Shown here: positions 10,044 to 21,700 of the stretch, piece after piece
Layout: every line of letters starts with the position of its first letter
How positions within the stretch are numbered: the first letter of the stretch is position 1
From: Pieris napi
Taxonomy: Eukaryota; Arthropoda; Insecta; Lepidoptera; Pieridae
Direction: 5' to 3'
NCBI RefSeq assembly: GCF_905475465.1
Contig: NC_062251.1
Span: 7,433,001 to 7,497,000, forward strand
DNA: 64,000 bases
Made by a program: the position numbers and the translations under genes
Notes under the pieces: generated by a model
Seen by the model: only the letters and a program-made list of their open reading frames with translations
Told to the model about the DNA's origin: nothing
Database searches by the model: none

Positions 10044-11899
10044 ATGAGGCCGCACATTCGGAAAGCTGTCGCTACCACTGCCTTTTTAATAATCCTAAGG
10101 CTTGCAAAAAAAAGAAAACAGAAAACTAAACGTTTTTGGATTAAACTCTTATACAAAAATAGATTACAGGCTGGGAACAGATTATTTGAAGAGTTGTGCT
10201 TCGATGACGAAGAAAAAAATTTCACTCGAATGAGTAAAATCGAATTTGACAATGTGTATTCTCTCATAAACGCCAAAATAAGCAAGAAGGACACAAATTT
10301 TCGAGAAGCAATATCCGCTAGGGAAAGATTATTAGTGACGTTGAGATTTTTGGCCACAGGAGATTCTTATACCAGTCTACAGTATCTATTTCGTATATCA
10401 AAACAAAGGATATCGGTTATAGTTCCTGAAGTCTGTGATGCTATAATTGAGGTGTTAAAGGATTATGTTAAGGTAAAATAAAATTACATATTTTTATTAT
10501 TTTTTTATTAATCTGATTAGAAAATTGGACAAATAATATAAGAAAATTAAACAAACAAATATTTAATGATGAGGAGCTGGAGAAGGAGGAGGGGGAGGCA
10601 TCGAAATTGGTGAGATAGGAGGCATTGGTGAGGCAGCAGGCATCGGTGAAGTAGAAGGCATCGATGAGGCAGGAGGCATCGGTGAAGTAGGAGGCATCGG
10701 TGAAGTAGGAGGCATCGGTGAGGTAGAAGGCATTGGTGAGGCAGCAGGCATCGAATATGTAGATGGCGTCGATGAGGAAGAGGGATGAGACATATATCTT
10801 AAATTATCGTGTTCACCATATGATTGAGTATAATAACTATAACCACTGTATGCTCCCATGTCTGCATCAAAGATAATTTTATTTATTGCATTTTTTACGT
10901 ATGCTAATGTAATTTTATCATACTTTCTCAACTCATTTCCTATATATTGGCCATACACATTATAGGGATCATTTTTTTCTGATATATTATCGCTTGCACA
11001 CTGTTGTAAGAGTGTTAATGCTTCAGATATGGCGTTATCAGTAAGATCATCACTTTCGTTCATTTTGGATCTCTTTTTAGGTCTAGTTGACTTTTGTTTA
11101 GGTCCTTCCGTTGTCGTCGAGTTTGAAGTTTCATTTTTTTCTTCGTTATAACCGTCATCATTTCGAGTATTATCCAGACTTGCATTCTGTAAAGATAGAA
11201 ATTATTACTTAATTTTATTTACAGATACCATCATCCGAAGAAGAGTGGCTTACCATAGCGAAAGAGTTTGAGAGCAAATGGAATTTCCCACATGTCATAG
11301 GAGCAATGGATGGGAAGCATGTTATATTACAGTCGCCGATAAATAGTGGCAATGATTATGACTGTTACAAAATGTTTCCAAGTATAGTGCTGTTTGCTTT
11401 AGTTGACGCTAACTATAAATTTCTGTACGTAGACGTTGGCAGCAAAGGACGTATATCAGATGGCGGTGTGTTTAAAAATACCAATTTATATAAAAAGGTC
11501 GAAAAGAAGGAATTGAACATTCCTTCACCAGAAATATTACAAATACCGTATAAAATTGCAGTGCCCTATTTTATTCTAGGCGATAAAGCTTTTGCTCTCA
11601 ATGATTACACATTGAAACCTTATGAAGGTACTCCAGAAAGAGGTTCAATGGAAAGGATTTTCAATTACAGGCTGTCCAGAGCAAGAAGAGTTGTGGAGAA
11701 TGCCTTTGGCATTTTAAGCTCCGTTTTTAGAGTACTGAGGAAGCCGCTACTATTAGAACCAGAAAAAGCTACGAAAGTCGTATTGACTACCATATGCTTA
11801 TATAACTACTTGCGTAGAGATTTAGCTTCCTCACAAAGGTTCACTCCCCCAGGATCATTCGATGCCGAAGTTGAAGGGACAGTAATACCCGGCCGATGG
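10044..11899 (+). pseudogene. Harbinger transposase, two exons, C-terminus replaced (copy 4)
   Basis: Exon 1 (10044-10472, 143 codons) starts MRPHIRKAVATTAFL and contains FTRMSKIEFDNVYSLINAKI and ARERLLVTLRFLATGDSYTS, the HTH-containing N-terminus. The donor is AAG|GTAAAA. The acceptor TTTACAG precedes exon 2 at 11225, phase 0, with VIGAMDGKHVILQSP (first Asp), ISDGGVF and RLSRARRVVENAFGILSS (Glu context; VENAFG rather than VECAFG). The frame reaches GTVIPGRW at 11899 and then passes without a stop into an envelope fragment, so the true last residues are lost. MADF exon 2 lies in the intron on the opposite strand. Confidence 0.85.
10563..11186 (-). CDS. MADF partner protein, exon 2 (Harbinger copy 4)
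   Basis: A TCTTTACAG acceptor (11187-11195) opens the exon at 11186. The frame is continuous for 207 codons: acidic and basic linker, NDPYNVYGQYIGNELRKYDK, then KNAINKIIFDADMG (partner C-terminal block), followed by a low-complexity tail of SPMPPT-type hexapeptides encoded by an 18-bp minisatellite (about 10600-10755) and PPPPPSPAPHH. It lies wholly inside the transposase intron. Only 38 bp separate its start from that of transposase exon 2, so the two acceptors face each other. The first MADF exon would lie beyond 11900 and has been lost. Confidence 0.75.
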   Translation of the reverse strand, partial: NASLDNTRNDDGYNEEKNETSNSTTTEGPKQKSTRPKKRSKMNESDDLTDNAISEALTLLQQCASDNISEKNDPYNVYGQYIGNELRKYDKITLAYVKNAINKIIFDADMGAYSGYSYYTQSYGEHDNLRYMSHPSSSSTPSTYSMPAASPMPSTSPMPPTSPMPPTSPMPPASSMPSTSPMPAASPMPPISPISMPPPPPSPAPHH

Positions 11900-12487
11900 C
11901 TATATATATCTAACATTATCCTTCCTAAGTATCCCTATGTCCTAGTGAAAGGGTTGAAAGTCGAGCCGCTCTCACGACCATGCCAAGAAATAGATGAAAA
12001 CCGATTTTTAGGTCCTTTATTTGAAACTGCACCGGTATTGAAGGACGAATGTATTACTACACTAATGAATTTTTCCCCCAACACATCTTCATGTCGTCCT
12101 GTGCCCGTTCTAATCGAAGATGTCAAGATTTATTTCGTACAACAAAATCATTGGATAATATTTTCTAGAATAGAAATCATTATATCTAAAATGTGTGACA
12201 ACGACGTTTCACATGAGCCATTAATGGGCACTTACCTGATAACCCGAGATGATGATTGTTCGATAAGAATCAAGGATTTCAACTTAAAAAGACACGAACA
12301 CCAGGGAAACGATATCGCGTTTACCCGATTCCCAATTGTAAACCTACCGTTAATCTCCAGCGAAATTAAGTCACAGAACAAGCGTCTGAATTTAGATGGA
12401 ATTGACCTTGCAGACGTTCAACTCTTAAACCTTTTGGTGAAAAATAGTGTTCCTACAAGTGTTAGTGAAAGTGAATTAAATCAATGA
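11900..12487 (+). pseudogene. Errantivirus-type envelope protein fragment fused in frame to transposase
   Basis: From 11900 the same open frame encodes about 195 residues resembling the C-terminal ectodomain of insect gypsy/errantivirus F-like envelope proteins: a CQEI segment, spaced cysteines (ECITTLM, SSCRPVPV), a conserved YLITRDDDCSIRIKDF block and a hydrophobic FPIVNLPLISSEI block. The signal peptide, fusion peptide and furin-site region are absent. After the stop at 12485-12487 a short hydrophobic stretch and a charged tail continue in another frame to about 12679. No matching gag, pol or LTR pair was seen. It is a truncated relic abutting the Harbinger element. Confidence 0.65.
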
Positions 12488-12849
12488 TTCTTTGTTATAA
12501 TTAATATAGTAATAAGTTTTTTACTCATGACATGTGTCATTTTATGAGCAATTAAAAATAGAATTAAGAAAATTATGTTTCAACCTAAACAGAATATTCG
12601 AGATCATCAAAACCCTGAGGATAATCTCGATTCTAAGGAGAGAGGAGTTATACAGTCACAAGACATATTTCCTAATCTTTAAACCGAAACACCCACGCGT
12701 GTTCTCACGGAATATGCTGACGGACTGTCTAGCTCCCAGTCTCGATTATTAGATATTAAGTTAGTCTTAAGCTAATCACCAATGTAACCGGTTGATTAAA
12801 TATTAATTAAAAATAAAATTTTATTCTTTTTAAAAACGCTCCAGCGCGA
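12488..12849. other. Envelope tail remnant and possible LTR sequence
   Basis: The first 190 bases encode a hydrophobic segment and a basic tail in shifted frames, as expected for the end of the envelope gene. The rest (12680-12849) is AT-rich and ends with polyadenylation-like AATAAAATTTT. It could be part of a 3' LTR, but no second LTR is present to compare. Confidence 0.35.
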
Positions 12850-13044
12850 CCTCGCGTTTTGACTAAGTTTTCAGAAGAAAGTGGTTTGAATACAATAAAA
12901 TCTGTGTTTCTTAAAAAGGGAGGTTTGAGTGACGATGTAGTGAAAGCCATCACGAAATTAGATTGCGCTTTGAATGTCATAACTCATACCGGTGGTAAAC
13001 AGACAACTATCAATGACTTTTTTCTAATCAATGAACAAAATTGA
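12850..13044 (+). pseudogene. Pogo/Jerky-type transposase C-terminal tail (tentative)
   Basis: About 60 codons end with TTINDFFLINEQN. A QTxIxDFF motif at the C-terminus is usual in pogo/Tigger/Jerky-like transposases. No DDE domain precedes it. Low confidence. Confidence 0.3.
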
Positions 13045-13959
13045 GATTAAGCTACTATAACCACATTGTTAATTGTTTTTGATAATTAATGTAATAAAAA
13101 AAAAATTTATCTACCTAATTGTTTTTAAATACATAGCAAATACATATCGAACCTTGATAACGACAACGTCACTATACGAAAATCAGGTAATCTTTACTGT
13201 GAGCGCCACCTTTCATTACTAGGCATGAACTTTAAAATGCAAAGACTCCTGTGAACGTAGGTCTCATAGAAACCGCTAGATGGCGTGGTGTCGTTATGTC
13301 GTTTAAGGGGGCGGAGCGTATGACGTGGCGTGATATCGGCACATTTTTAGTAGTGACGGGGACGTCAAAGAGATAAGTGCTTGGTCTGTGAAGGATAACG
13401 TCATTTTTTGTTTAGTGTCGTTTTGCAGTAAATCTAACCGGTAAGTTATATGTTTTAATTAAAGCTATATCGTCTTTATCGTGAAAGTGACATTATTACA
13501 TTAAGTTCTAACAAATCTGTAACGATTCATTCAGAGTATTAATGTCACTTTTCGTTTATTGACACTATTACTTTAATATCTCGTATTTTTTCGTCAACTT
13601 ACAACGACATTATGTTAAAAGTGTCATTGATAGTTAATTGAATTCACTATGTTTAATTTGCTTTGAAAAGTGATATTGACACAGTTTCTTTAGTGACTCT
13701 TCACTGTCATTCCTTGTAAGAAATCACTATTATTATTTAAACTGTTAGAGACATATTAGTGATAAAGCCGATGTCATTTAAATTCTCTTCAAAAATAATC
13801 GAATGTAAGATAAACATTACGACACTTCAGAAAATAAGCCTTTATTTTTTTGTATTTTCATGGTTATTTCTCTCTAATTTAATTGGTAAACGTTTTAGTT
13901 TGTTTTGTGACAGCATTTTGCAAGCTTGACAAAAACATATCTTATTATTTACAGTTACA
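13045..13959. promoter_or_regulatory. 5' region of the DUF7869-like gene: likely non-coding exon and intron
   Basis: A plausible untranslated exon ends at a CCG|GTAAGTTATATG donor (13440) and a TTATTTACAG acceptor (ends 13953) lies six bases before the ATG at 13960. The intron of about 514 bp has repeated TGTCA/TGACA words (for example AATGTCACTT, GTGTCATTG, GACACTATTA) that may be subterminal transposase-binding repeats. Similar TTTAGTGACGTTATT words occur past the gene at 17070-17110. No promoter element can be named with confidence. Confidence 0.4.
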
Positions 13960-16581
13960 ATGCCACCTCCGAACCCGCGGTCTTTGAAGTTAAAAAATAT
14001 AATCAAAGATTTGAATAAGTTCGATTCCGAAGATAACTCATTCGCTTCAGAAGATGATCATCAGCCAAATTTTCCACATAATTTACAAAGCTCTGAAAAT
14101 CCATCGCAAAAAGAATACTTACGTGTTGCTGAGAAAGATAATAATAGGAAAGTATACAAACCTGCATTAAAGTATTATTCGCCGAACGTTGCGTCTGAGA
14201 CAAAAAAAAATCAGTCACATTTAACTGAGAGACCTAAAATGTGCAGCAAACGCAGAGTTTTCGAAACAGAAAATCATCGTGTTCCTCTTGTTCTGGCGAA
14301 GATTTTTCTCCTGCTTCTGATGACGATAAAGAATACAAACCTTCTGCCGCCGATAGTTCATCGTCACAATATGATTCACTGCAAAGTACTACAAAGAAAC
14401 CCGTTAAGCAAAGTTGCAAAGCTCAATACAAAACTACGCTAAAAAAAAAATCTTCACGTTCGTCTTCTGGATCGAGTTCAAGTACCTCTACTTCTGATTC
14501 CACCAGCACCAATTCTGATTCCGCCAGCTCCGACTCTGACTCCAGTAGTTCTTCTTCTGACACAGAATCCATCTCACGTGAAAAAACTGAGGGTGGTCCT
14601 CCACCAAAAAAACAAAAACAAATAGTTACACCTGAAAAAAAGCAAGAACCTACAATTACATTACCTGAAATACAATCATTATCTACTTTACAGCTACTGA
14701 AAGACATTTACATGTCTTCGTCAGATGACCAAGATTGCAGTATACCTGAATCAGAACGCGATTATACAGACATCACTAATGAGCTCCTCAGCAATAACTC
14801 AGATAATCAATTCACTGTAGACAATGTTAAAAATTACAACCCTCCTATTAACTCCAACTCAACACACAATCATAACGGAAAAACCCCACTCTCTTTAAAA
14901 ACTATAGCCACTCAAGTTATTCACAGGTTTGGATTATCGTTGCCACCATACGACAAAACCACTGAAAACCAAGACGAATCGTTGGTAGTAGAATCACAAG
15001 TGGTCAATAACATAAATAATCCATTGCCACTGAAACTGAAAAGTTGTTTTTGACAGGTATTGGAATTTAGGATCTGTGTCTCTACAAAGAGAATTTATTG
15101 CCAAACACATGACTGAAGTAAAACCCAAATATCAATATAAAAAAATAGACAGCAACCGGAAACCTAAACATGCATTTTATCTAACTATTGACAACATAAA
15201 ACAAAAAGTTTGCAAGATTTACTTTAAAAGGACTTTGGGGATCAATGACAGACCGATACGTACTGTAATCGAAAAACTGAATTCTTCTGGGATAATTGAA
15301 CCGGATCTGCGTGGTAAACATGAAAAACATAATCAAGTTAGAGAGGATCTTCTGTCTGGCGTCCGACGACACATCGATAGTATTCCTAGAATTGAGAGCC
15401 ATTATTTGAGGAAACAAACCACACGAGAATACATTGATGGTGGTAAAAATATTACAGATTTGTACAATGACTACAAGAAAGATTGTAAAGACAAGGGTGA
15501 AGATTTCGTTAAAATACATATATATCGGAAGGTGTTTAATCAAGATTTTAACATAAGTTTTTTTATTCCTAAAAAAGATCAGTGTGGCGATTGTGTTGCG
15601 TATAAAAATGCAGAACCAGTTGAAAAAGAAAAGCTTCAAGAGAATTACAATAAACATTTGATAGAAAAAGAAAAGAGTAGGGAAGAAAAAACTAACGATA
15701 AAAAAGCAGTAGACGAGAATCATATAGTAGCATGTTACGATCTTCAAGCAATGTTACAAGTACCTAAAGGTGACGTTTCCGGATTTTATTATAAATCCAG
15801 ACTGAACTGTTTAAATTTTACTATCAGTGAATTAAAGACCGATTTGACAGAATGTTATTTTTGGAATGAAGTTGAGGGCCAGAAAGGAGCCAATGAGATA
15901 GGTTCTTGTGTTTTTAGATATCTTCGTGAAAAGTCAGTTTCGTCATCTGAGAAGTTACATATAATTTTCTACAGTGACAATTGCTGCGGCCAGCAGAAAA
16001 ACCAGTTTATATTTTCTATGTATATCTATGCTGTGAAGAATCTACCTAATATACAGTCAATAACTCATAAGTTTTTGATAAAAGGTCATACTCAGAATGA
16101 AGGTGACTCCGTTCATTCGACCATAGAGAAACAGATTAAAAAGACTCTCAAATCTGGGCCAATTTACGTTCCTGACCAATATATAACCGCCATTAGAGAA
16201 GCAAAAAAAAAAGGAAAGAAATACGTAGTGAAGGAAATGAGCCACACTGAATTTTACGACATTAAAAGTCTCCAGGAATATAAGATATTTAAAAATACGG
16301 AAGGTGAAACGATCAAAACAAATGATATAAAAATTATAAAAATAGAAAAGACTGAAGAATCTACAGGTACGAAAGTTAGCTATAAGACATCATACGTACA
16401 AGAAGAATTTAAAGAATTCAAATTACAAAGCCAAAGACGAGCCAGACCAACATTAAAACGATTGTATACCGCAAGAATACCTTTAGCAGAAAGAAAGAAA
16501 GAAGACTTGAAATCTCTTATTAGACAACGTGCTATACCACCTTACTATGCTTCTTCTTTTTATAATAGTATTATTATGTAA
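13960..16581 (+). pseudogene. DUF7869-type putative transposase gene with two frameshifts
   Basis: Three frames give one protein of roughly 870 residues. It starts MPPPNPRSLKLKN, shifts near 14240 into a Ser/Asp-rich low-complexity region (14450-14575), then a KKQK basic patch, and shifts again at an A-run near 15041 into the conserved part. That part contains a KKDQCGDCVAYKN zinc-binding-like segment, HIVACYDLQAMLQVPKG, LHIIFYSDNCCGQQKNQFIF and KFLIKGHTQNEGDSVHSTIE, ending at 16581. The three acidic motifs (D of CYDLQ, D of YSDN, E of HSTIE) are spaced like an RNase-H-fold DDE nuclease; this is my inference. A second, more decayed member lies at 60190-62330. Each frameshift could be repaired by one base, so assembly error is possible. 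Confidence 0.6.
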
Positions 16582-18044
16582 CTTATGTAAGTCCTCGCCA
16601 TATCTGATATATTTTGAGACTGATTATTATAATGTTAATTTTGATCCCTTTTTAATATATTTTTTTATACTGTTTACGTTTTACGTTACCAAACAAGTTT
16701 TGTAGAAGTTTTACTGGCATGAATTGCCGATTATTTATTACTTTTTTTTAGTTTGATGTTAAAATTAAGAAGGTTTATGTATGTGACATTTTTCTGTGAT
16801 TAAACGTATATATTTAAGTATAATTATTATACTAGACGTGAAACTTTAAGTTACCTACTTATGTAGATTTAAACGGCATTAGCCTTGTTACCTGTTTTGA
16901 TTTTTGAATTCAAGTTAACCTATCTTTATAAACAATGAGAGAAGTGTCTTAAAGAACTTAATAAAAATGCCAATGTTCCTATTTTTTATTAAAGAATAAA
17001 GAGTTTTGTAATACATAAATTATTCTTTTATTTAAAACCATTTCTAATTTTACCTACTATCTAATTTTAGTGACGTTATTTCATAATCTGAAGGTTTAGT
17101 GACGTTATTCCTAATTTGGAGCCATATCACAAAATAAATAAAATACGAATGATAGTGACACTAAACGAAATTTTCAAAAAATACCGTGTTCTAAAGGGGT
17201 TGAAATCAAATTATTATGCCGATCTTAAAACTGACTTTGTTTCCTATGAATACTGCTGAAAACCGGACTTAAAAATCTTCATTTAAGAGGGTGCAGCCGT
17301 GAGAAGGCGAGATTTCGATATTTTAGTGACTTTTGACATGCTACTTTTCACATAATCGAAGCTTATTAAATAAAGAAATGTACAATTATGTAAACATAAA
17401 GTCTTATAGAAGTGTACTGCAAAGGAAAATTTTGGTATTTAATAGTACATCTTTGTTTAATTTGTTATTTCTTAAAAGCAAAATTTCAAAAGCGCTCGTC
17501 AGAGCTCACTTTGAGATATGAAATTAACATTAAGCTATGTAAATACATTTTTTTAAATATTTTCGTAGGACAGAATATATAGTCTATTGGTGAACCACAG
17601 CGGAAAATATTAAAAATTATATATTTTAATAATTACGCACCCATTTTTATAAATGACTTATTATACGATTTTGGAAACAGCTTTTTATGAGAAAAGCCCG
17701 ATTTTATTCGTTAAAACTATTTTAAATCGATTAACTGAGGATGAATAAATAATAAAAGTAAATTTACATAATTATTATACGACGATAGTTATTACAAACT
17801 ATTATTGAAAATGGCCTTACGCGCACGGGCGAATGTGATTTAGTACGCGCCGGGTCATCCCAGAGGGTGGACGTATCGCTCATTTCCCGCGCGTCTAAAA
17901 GTTGATTGACCTTACGTACGACCGAGGTTCAAAAGGAGTATAGTGCGTCATTGGATTTGATACTTTAGTAAGTAAAATTTCTAGTTAATGTTTCTTTCGA
18001 GTTGTCATATCGCAATTTTGCTAAAAAATAATATTATTACAGGC
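16582..18044. other. 3' flank of the DUF7869-like gene and 5' region of the MULE/YqaJ gene
   Basis: Polyadenylation-like AATAAA words lie near 16995 and 17135. A likely non-coding first exon of the next gene ends at ACTTTA|GTAAGT near 17967, paired with the TATTACAG acceptor at 18042. Nothing else coding was recognised; a GC-richer patch at 17820-17940 could be a promoter region. Confidence 0.4.
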
Positions 18045-18355
18045 ATGGGTAACAAACGCAAAAAATATAGTTGCAGTAGAAATGCGAAGTCTGCAGCGAA
18101 CGCCAGGCAATCAAAAAGGTAAATTAATTTCGCGATATTTTTCTGTCATTTACAGGTAATTTGGTATGTAAGTAAAATCTGTTCATCGTTACTGTTTAGT
18201 AAACAATTACGGCGTACTGACAACCAAAGACAATATAATATATTAATATCTTGGTTGATGAATAAGAATAATTTATTAGTTTTAAACATAGTATAAAATT
18301 GGTGTTACAATATCAACAGAGTTCGCATGTTTAGCTAAAATAATAGCATGTAAAT

Positions 18356-18663
18356 CACAGATATAGATGTACATAGATAACGCAAGTATCACGATTTGTA
18401 TTGAAACCAAGCGTGCCGACTTTTTAATACCTATTGTGACGTCACAGCCGAAATTTAGTGACGGGAAATCCAAACCGATTCAAAGACACCGATGCCGCCG
18501 ATGCCACTAGTTACTAGCTTTGCTACCAGCTTACATTATACCGTTAGTCTTTTCTTATGACGCGCGTGGACTGAAGTTAGCGGCGATCGACCTTGACGCT
18601 TGGTCGGGGTTCGGACACGCGAAGTACATGCATTTGCGTTTTCTATGTAAATCTATATCTGTG
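18356..18663. mobile_element. 308-bp MITE with 8-bp target duplication (hAT-type)
   Basis: The element starts CACAGATATAGATGTACATA and its other end, read inverted, is CACAGATATAGATTTACATA; the arms stay similar for about 31 bp (ending AACGCAAG and AACGCAAATG). The 8-bp string ATGTAAAT flanks both sides (18348-18355 and 18664-18671). An 8-bp duplication fits hAT (or P) superfamilies. It carries no coding frame and lies in intron 1 of the MULE/YqaJ gene. Confidence 0.85.
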
Positions 18664-18763
18664 ATGTAAATATTCATTACATATACAATAGTATTACATT
18701 TAAAAATAAAATAAAAATATGTCAATTAATTTCCAATATTTATAAAAGTAACGTCAAAAAATA

Positions 18764-18797
18764 AGTATTTAAACAAACAAATGTTTGTTTAAATACT
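18764..18797. repeat. 34-bp near-perfect palindrome
   Basis: AGTATTTAAACAAACA is followed by a 2-nt centre and its exact inverse TGTTTGTTTAAATACT. The arms are 16 bp. It lies 37 bp upstream of exon 2 of the MULE/YqaJ gene, inside the intron, and could form a hairpin near the branch-point region. Confidence 0.9.
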
Positions 18798-21700
18798 AAT
18801 TTTAATAATGTTATAATAATAAAACGTTTTCCAGGAGAAAGATTAACGAGGAAAAAAACCAACGTACTCATGAATCTCCTGACAATAACGACTCCTGTGT
18901 TGATTCAAAAAATAATAATCGTGACAATGTAAGTATTTACTATCAGCTAGTATAATTAGCTATTCATACTTAAATTTAAATCAGTATATATTTAGCAGTC
19001 ATCTGGGTAAATTAATCAGTAAATTAGAGGCTTTTACTAAACCCCGGTTTCCAATTAAATCATTGTCTAATAACCAGCCAAGTAATTGAGCGCAATATTA
19101 AACCAGATGGCTGAATGTCGTGTAGTCATTTATATTAAATCAGATACCTATTTATGGATTTGTGATGTTTGGGTAAGGTGACCAAGTAAGTTGTACGCAA
19201 TGTAACTTGGAGGTATCTCCAAGTTTTCCTACTATTTTATTATTATTTAAAATAAAACGTTAATCCAGTTCTTTATTTTTTTTAATAGGAATTATTTGAT
19301 GCACTCATATCGGATCTGGAAAAAATAGATGAGAAAAAACAAAATATACATTTAGAAGAAACGGCAAATATTGAAGAGTTTGAATTGGTATATAACGTTG
19401 GTCACTATATCACGTAGTCACGCTATCTGCCATGCGTAATTCAATTATTAATCTTGATTACTGATTTCAGGAAGTGGAGCCACAAAAACATATCATTCCT
19501 CCATATCAAATTATAGGAAGAAGGATTGTTGATTTCATGTATTTCTTTGATCAAATCAAAATCGTAGCTAACCATAATCCTGGACTCGGTTGTTCAATAA
19601 GTAATGTTGAAATTGTCAAAGAAATACTTAATGGCTTAGAATCGACAATCCACTTCAAATGTACAATGTGTAACAAGAAATTTAATGTCACACTATGCAA
19701 TAATAATTTTCCAAAAGAGATGACCACAAACCATGCTGCAGTGACTGGTGCCATGTTAATTGGTTGTGGTTGGAGCAACCTGAATGAGTTTTTGAGTGCT
19801 ATAGATCTTCCAAATTTAGGTCAAAAATCTTATGCAACTTGCCATAATGACGTATCTAAGTGGTGGGCAGTTGCTGCAGAGGCATCAATGAAAGAGGCTG
19901 CTGAGGAGGAAGCAAAGCTAGCCATCGAAGGTGGTGAAGTTATAACAGGAATTCCTTCAATCACAGTAGTAGCCGATGCTTGTTGGTCGAAACGGTCCTA
20001 CAAAAGTAACTTTTCTGCACCTTCTGGAGCAGGCGCAATTATTGGAATTAAAACAGGGAAGGTGTTACATATGGAAGTAAAAAATAAATACTGCATAATT
20101 TGTGCCCGATCGTTGAAGAACAATAATTCGCCTCCAAATCATAAATGTGCTCGTAATCACACAGGTTCCTCGAGTAGCATGGAACAAGCTAGTATTGTCG
20201 AAGGCTTCAAAAACTCAGTTGAAAAGCGCAATTTAATATACTCGACGCTTATCGCCGATGGAGATGCGAGCACATACAAAAAAATTTTGGAAAGCCGGCC
20301 CTATGCCAATGTTCAAGTCTAGAAAATTGAATGCTCCAATCACTTATTAAGAAACTACTGTAGCAAACTAATGCAACTGCAAAAAGATACTTCGATTCCT
20401 CTTACTGAGCGCAAATTATTAACTTCCGAACGCATCACTCGTCTCCGAACAGCGGTAGTAAGAGCAGCAGCTCGCTTTCGCAATGCTCAAACTACAAGCA
20501 ACTCTGAAAAAATTTTAAAACTAAGAGAGTCGTCTATCATCAACAGTCCGAAGCATGTTTTTGGCGACCACAGTGCATGTGAAAATTATTATTGTCCAGA
20601 GGATAAAAAAAAAGAGCAGAACCTAGTTCCTGTTGTAAAAAACTTGTTTGGTAAACTTATAGCTCACGTGTCCCAAATAGCCTTGCATTCTAAAAGTTTA
20701 CTCTGGAATGTCAACAACAACAGAGCCGAACAGTTTAATAGCATTGTGGCTAAGCATATAGGGGGAAAAGAATAAATTTTTCTTTAAAAAACTCTTATAC
20801 TGCCAGGTATTATGAAATGTCTAATTGCTCTTTCCTTTATATTACCAGTAGAATAGAATAGAATTTGTAGCATATTGTTTGTGGATAATGGATATTTTAT
20901 TATTATTATAGGTGCCATGCTGCGGTTGTTGCATTTAATACCGGTAAACCACAGTACAATTTATACCAAACTAACTTCAAACAAAGTCCGAGGAAAGCTG
21001 TAAAAATTCTGGAGTTGCGCCGGCGTAGGCGCAATATTCATCGCCGCCGTCAAGGTCCTAAAAGGAAAATAATATTTAGTAATGAGAACCGAGACTACGG
21101 AGAGAAATGCCAAAAACCAGATTTGAGTCCAGAGCAGTACGACATAGCCAAAAGTTTGTTTTTGTCTAATTTGAAAGAACTTGTGGAAAATCGTCATGCC
21201 GTTGAACGTGACACGGTATTACAAGCTGAAAGTGCGTTGTGGCTAGAGCTCCGTAGATGCCTGTTGACAGCCTCATCATTCAGCAAGGTAATTTAAATAT
21301 TAATATAAGCGCAGGTTTCTTCCTGGAATGTAACTCAGCTATCCGTACTAAGCTATTTTTTTTTTAGATTTGCAAGAGACGACCCAACATAAGCTCAGCA
21401 CCTCTTGTGAAGTCCATCGTATACTCGTATTCGTTGGACAAAGTGCCAGCCATAGAATATGGTAAAAGTAATGAAAAATCTGCTATAGACCAACTACAGC
21501 AACAAGAAAACATCGTTGTGGAAAAGTGTGGACTTTTCATCGACAAAGAGCATTATTTCTTGGGTGCATCTCCCGATGGTCTCTACAACCAGGGAATTAT
21601 TGAAATAAAATGTCCATATTCTGCACGCAACATGGATGCTGAGGAAGCGATAAGGCAGCGCAAAATTAAATTTTGGAAATTGGACGGCACCGTTAATACC

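Noticed and set aside
15181..15747. 188-codon hydrophobic minus-strand ORF that looks like a membrane protein
   Set aside because: Antisense shadow of the Lys-rich DUF7869-like coding region; Lys codons read as Phe/Leu on the other strand.
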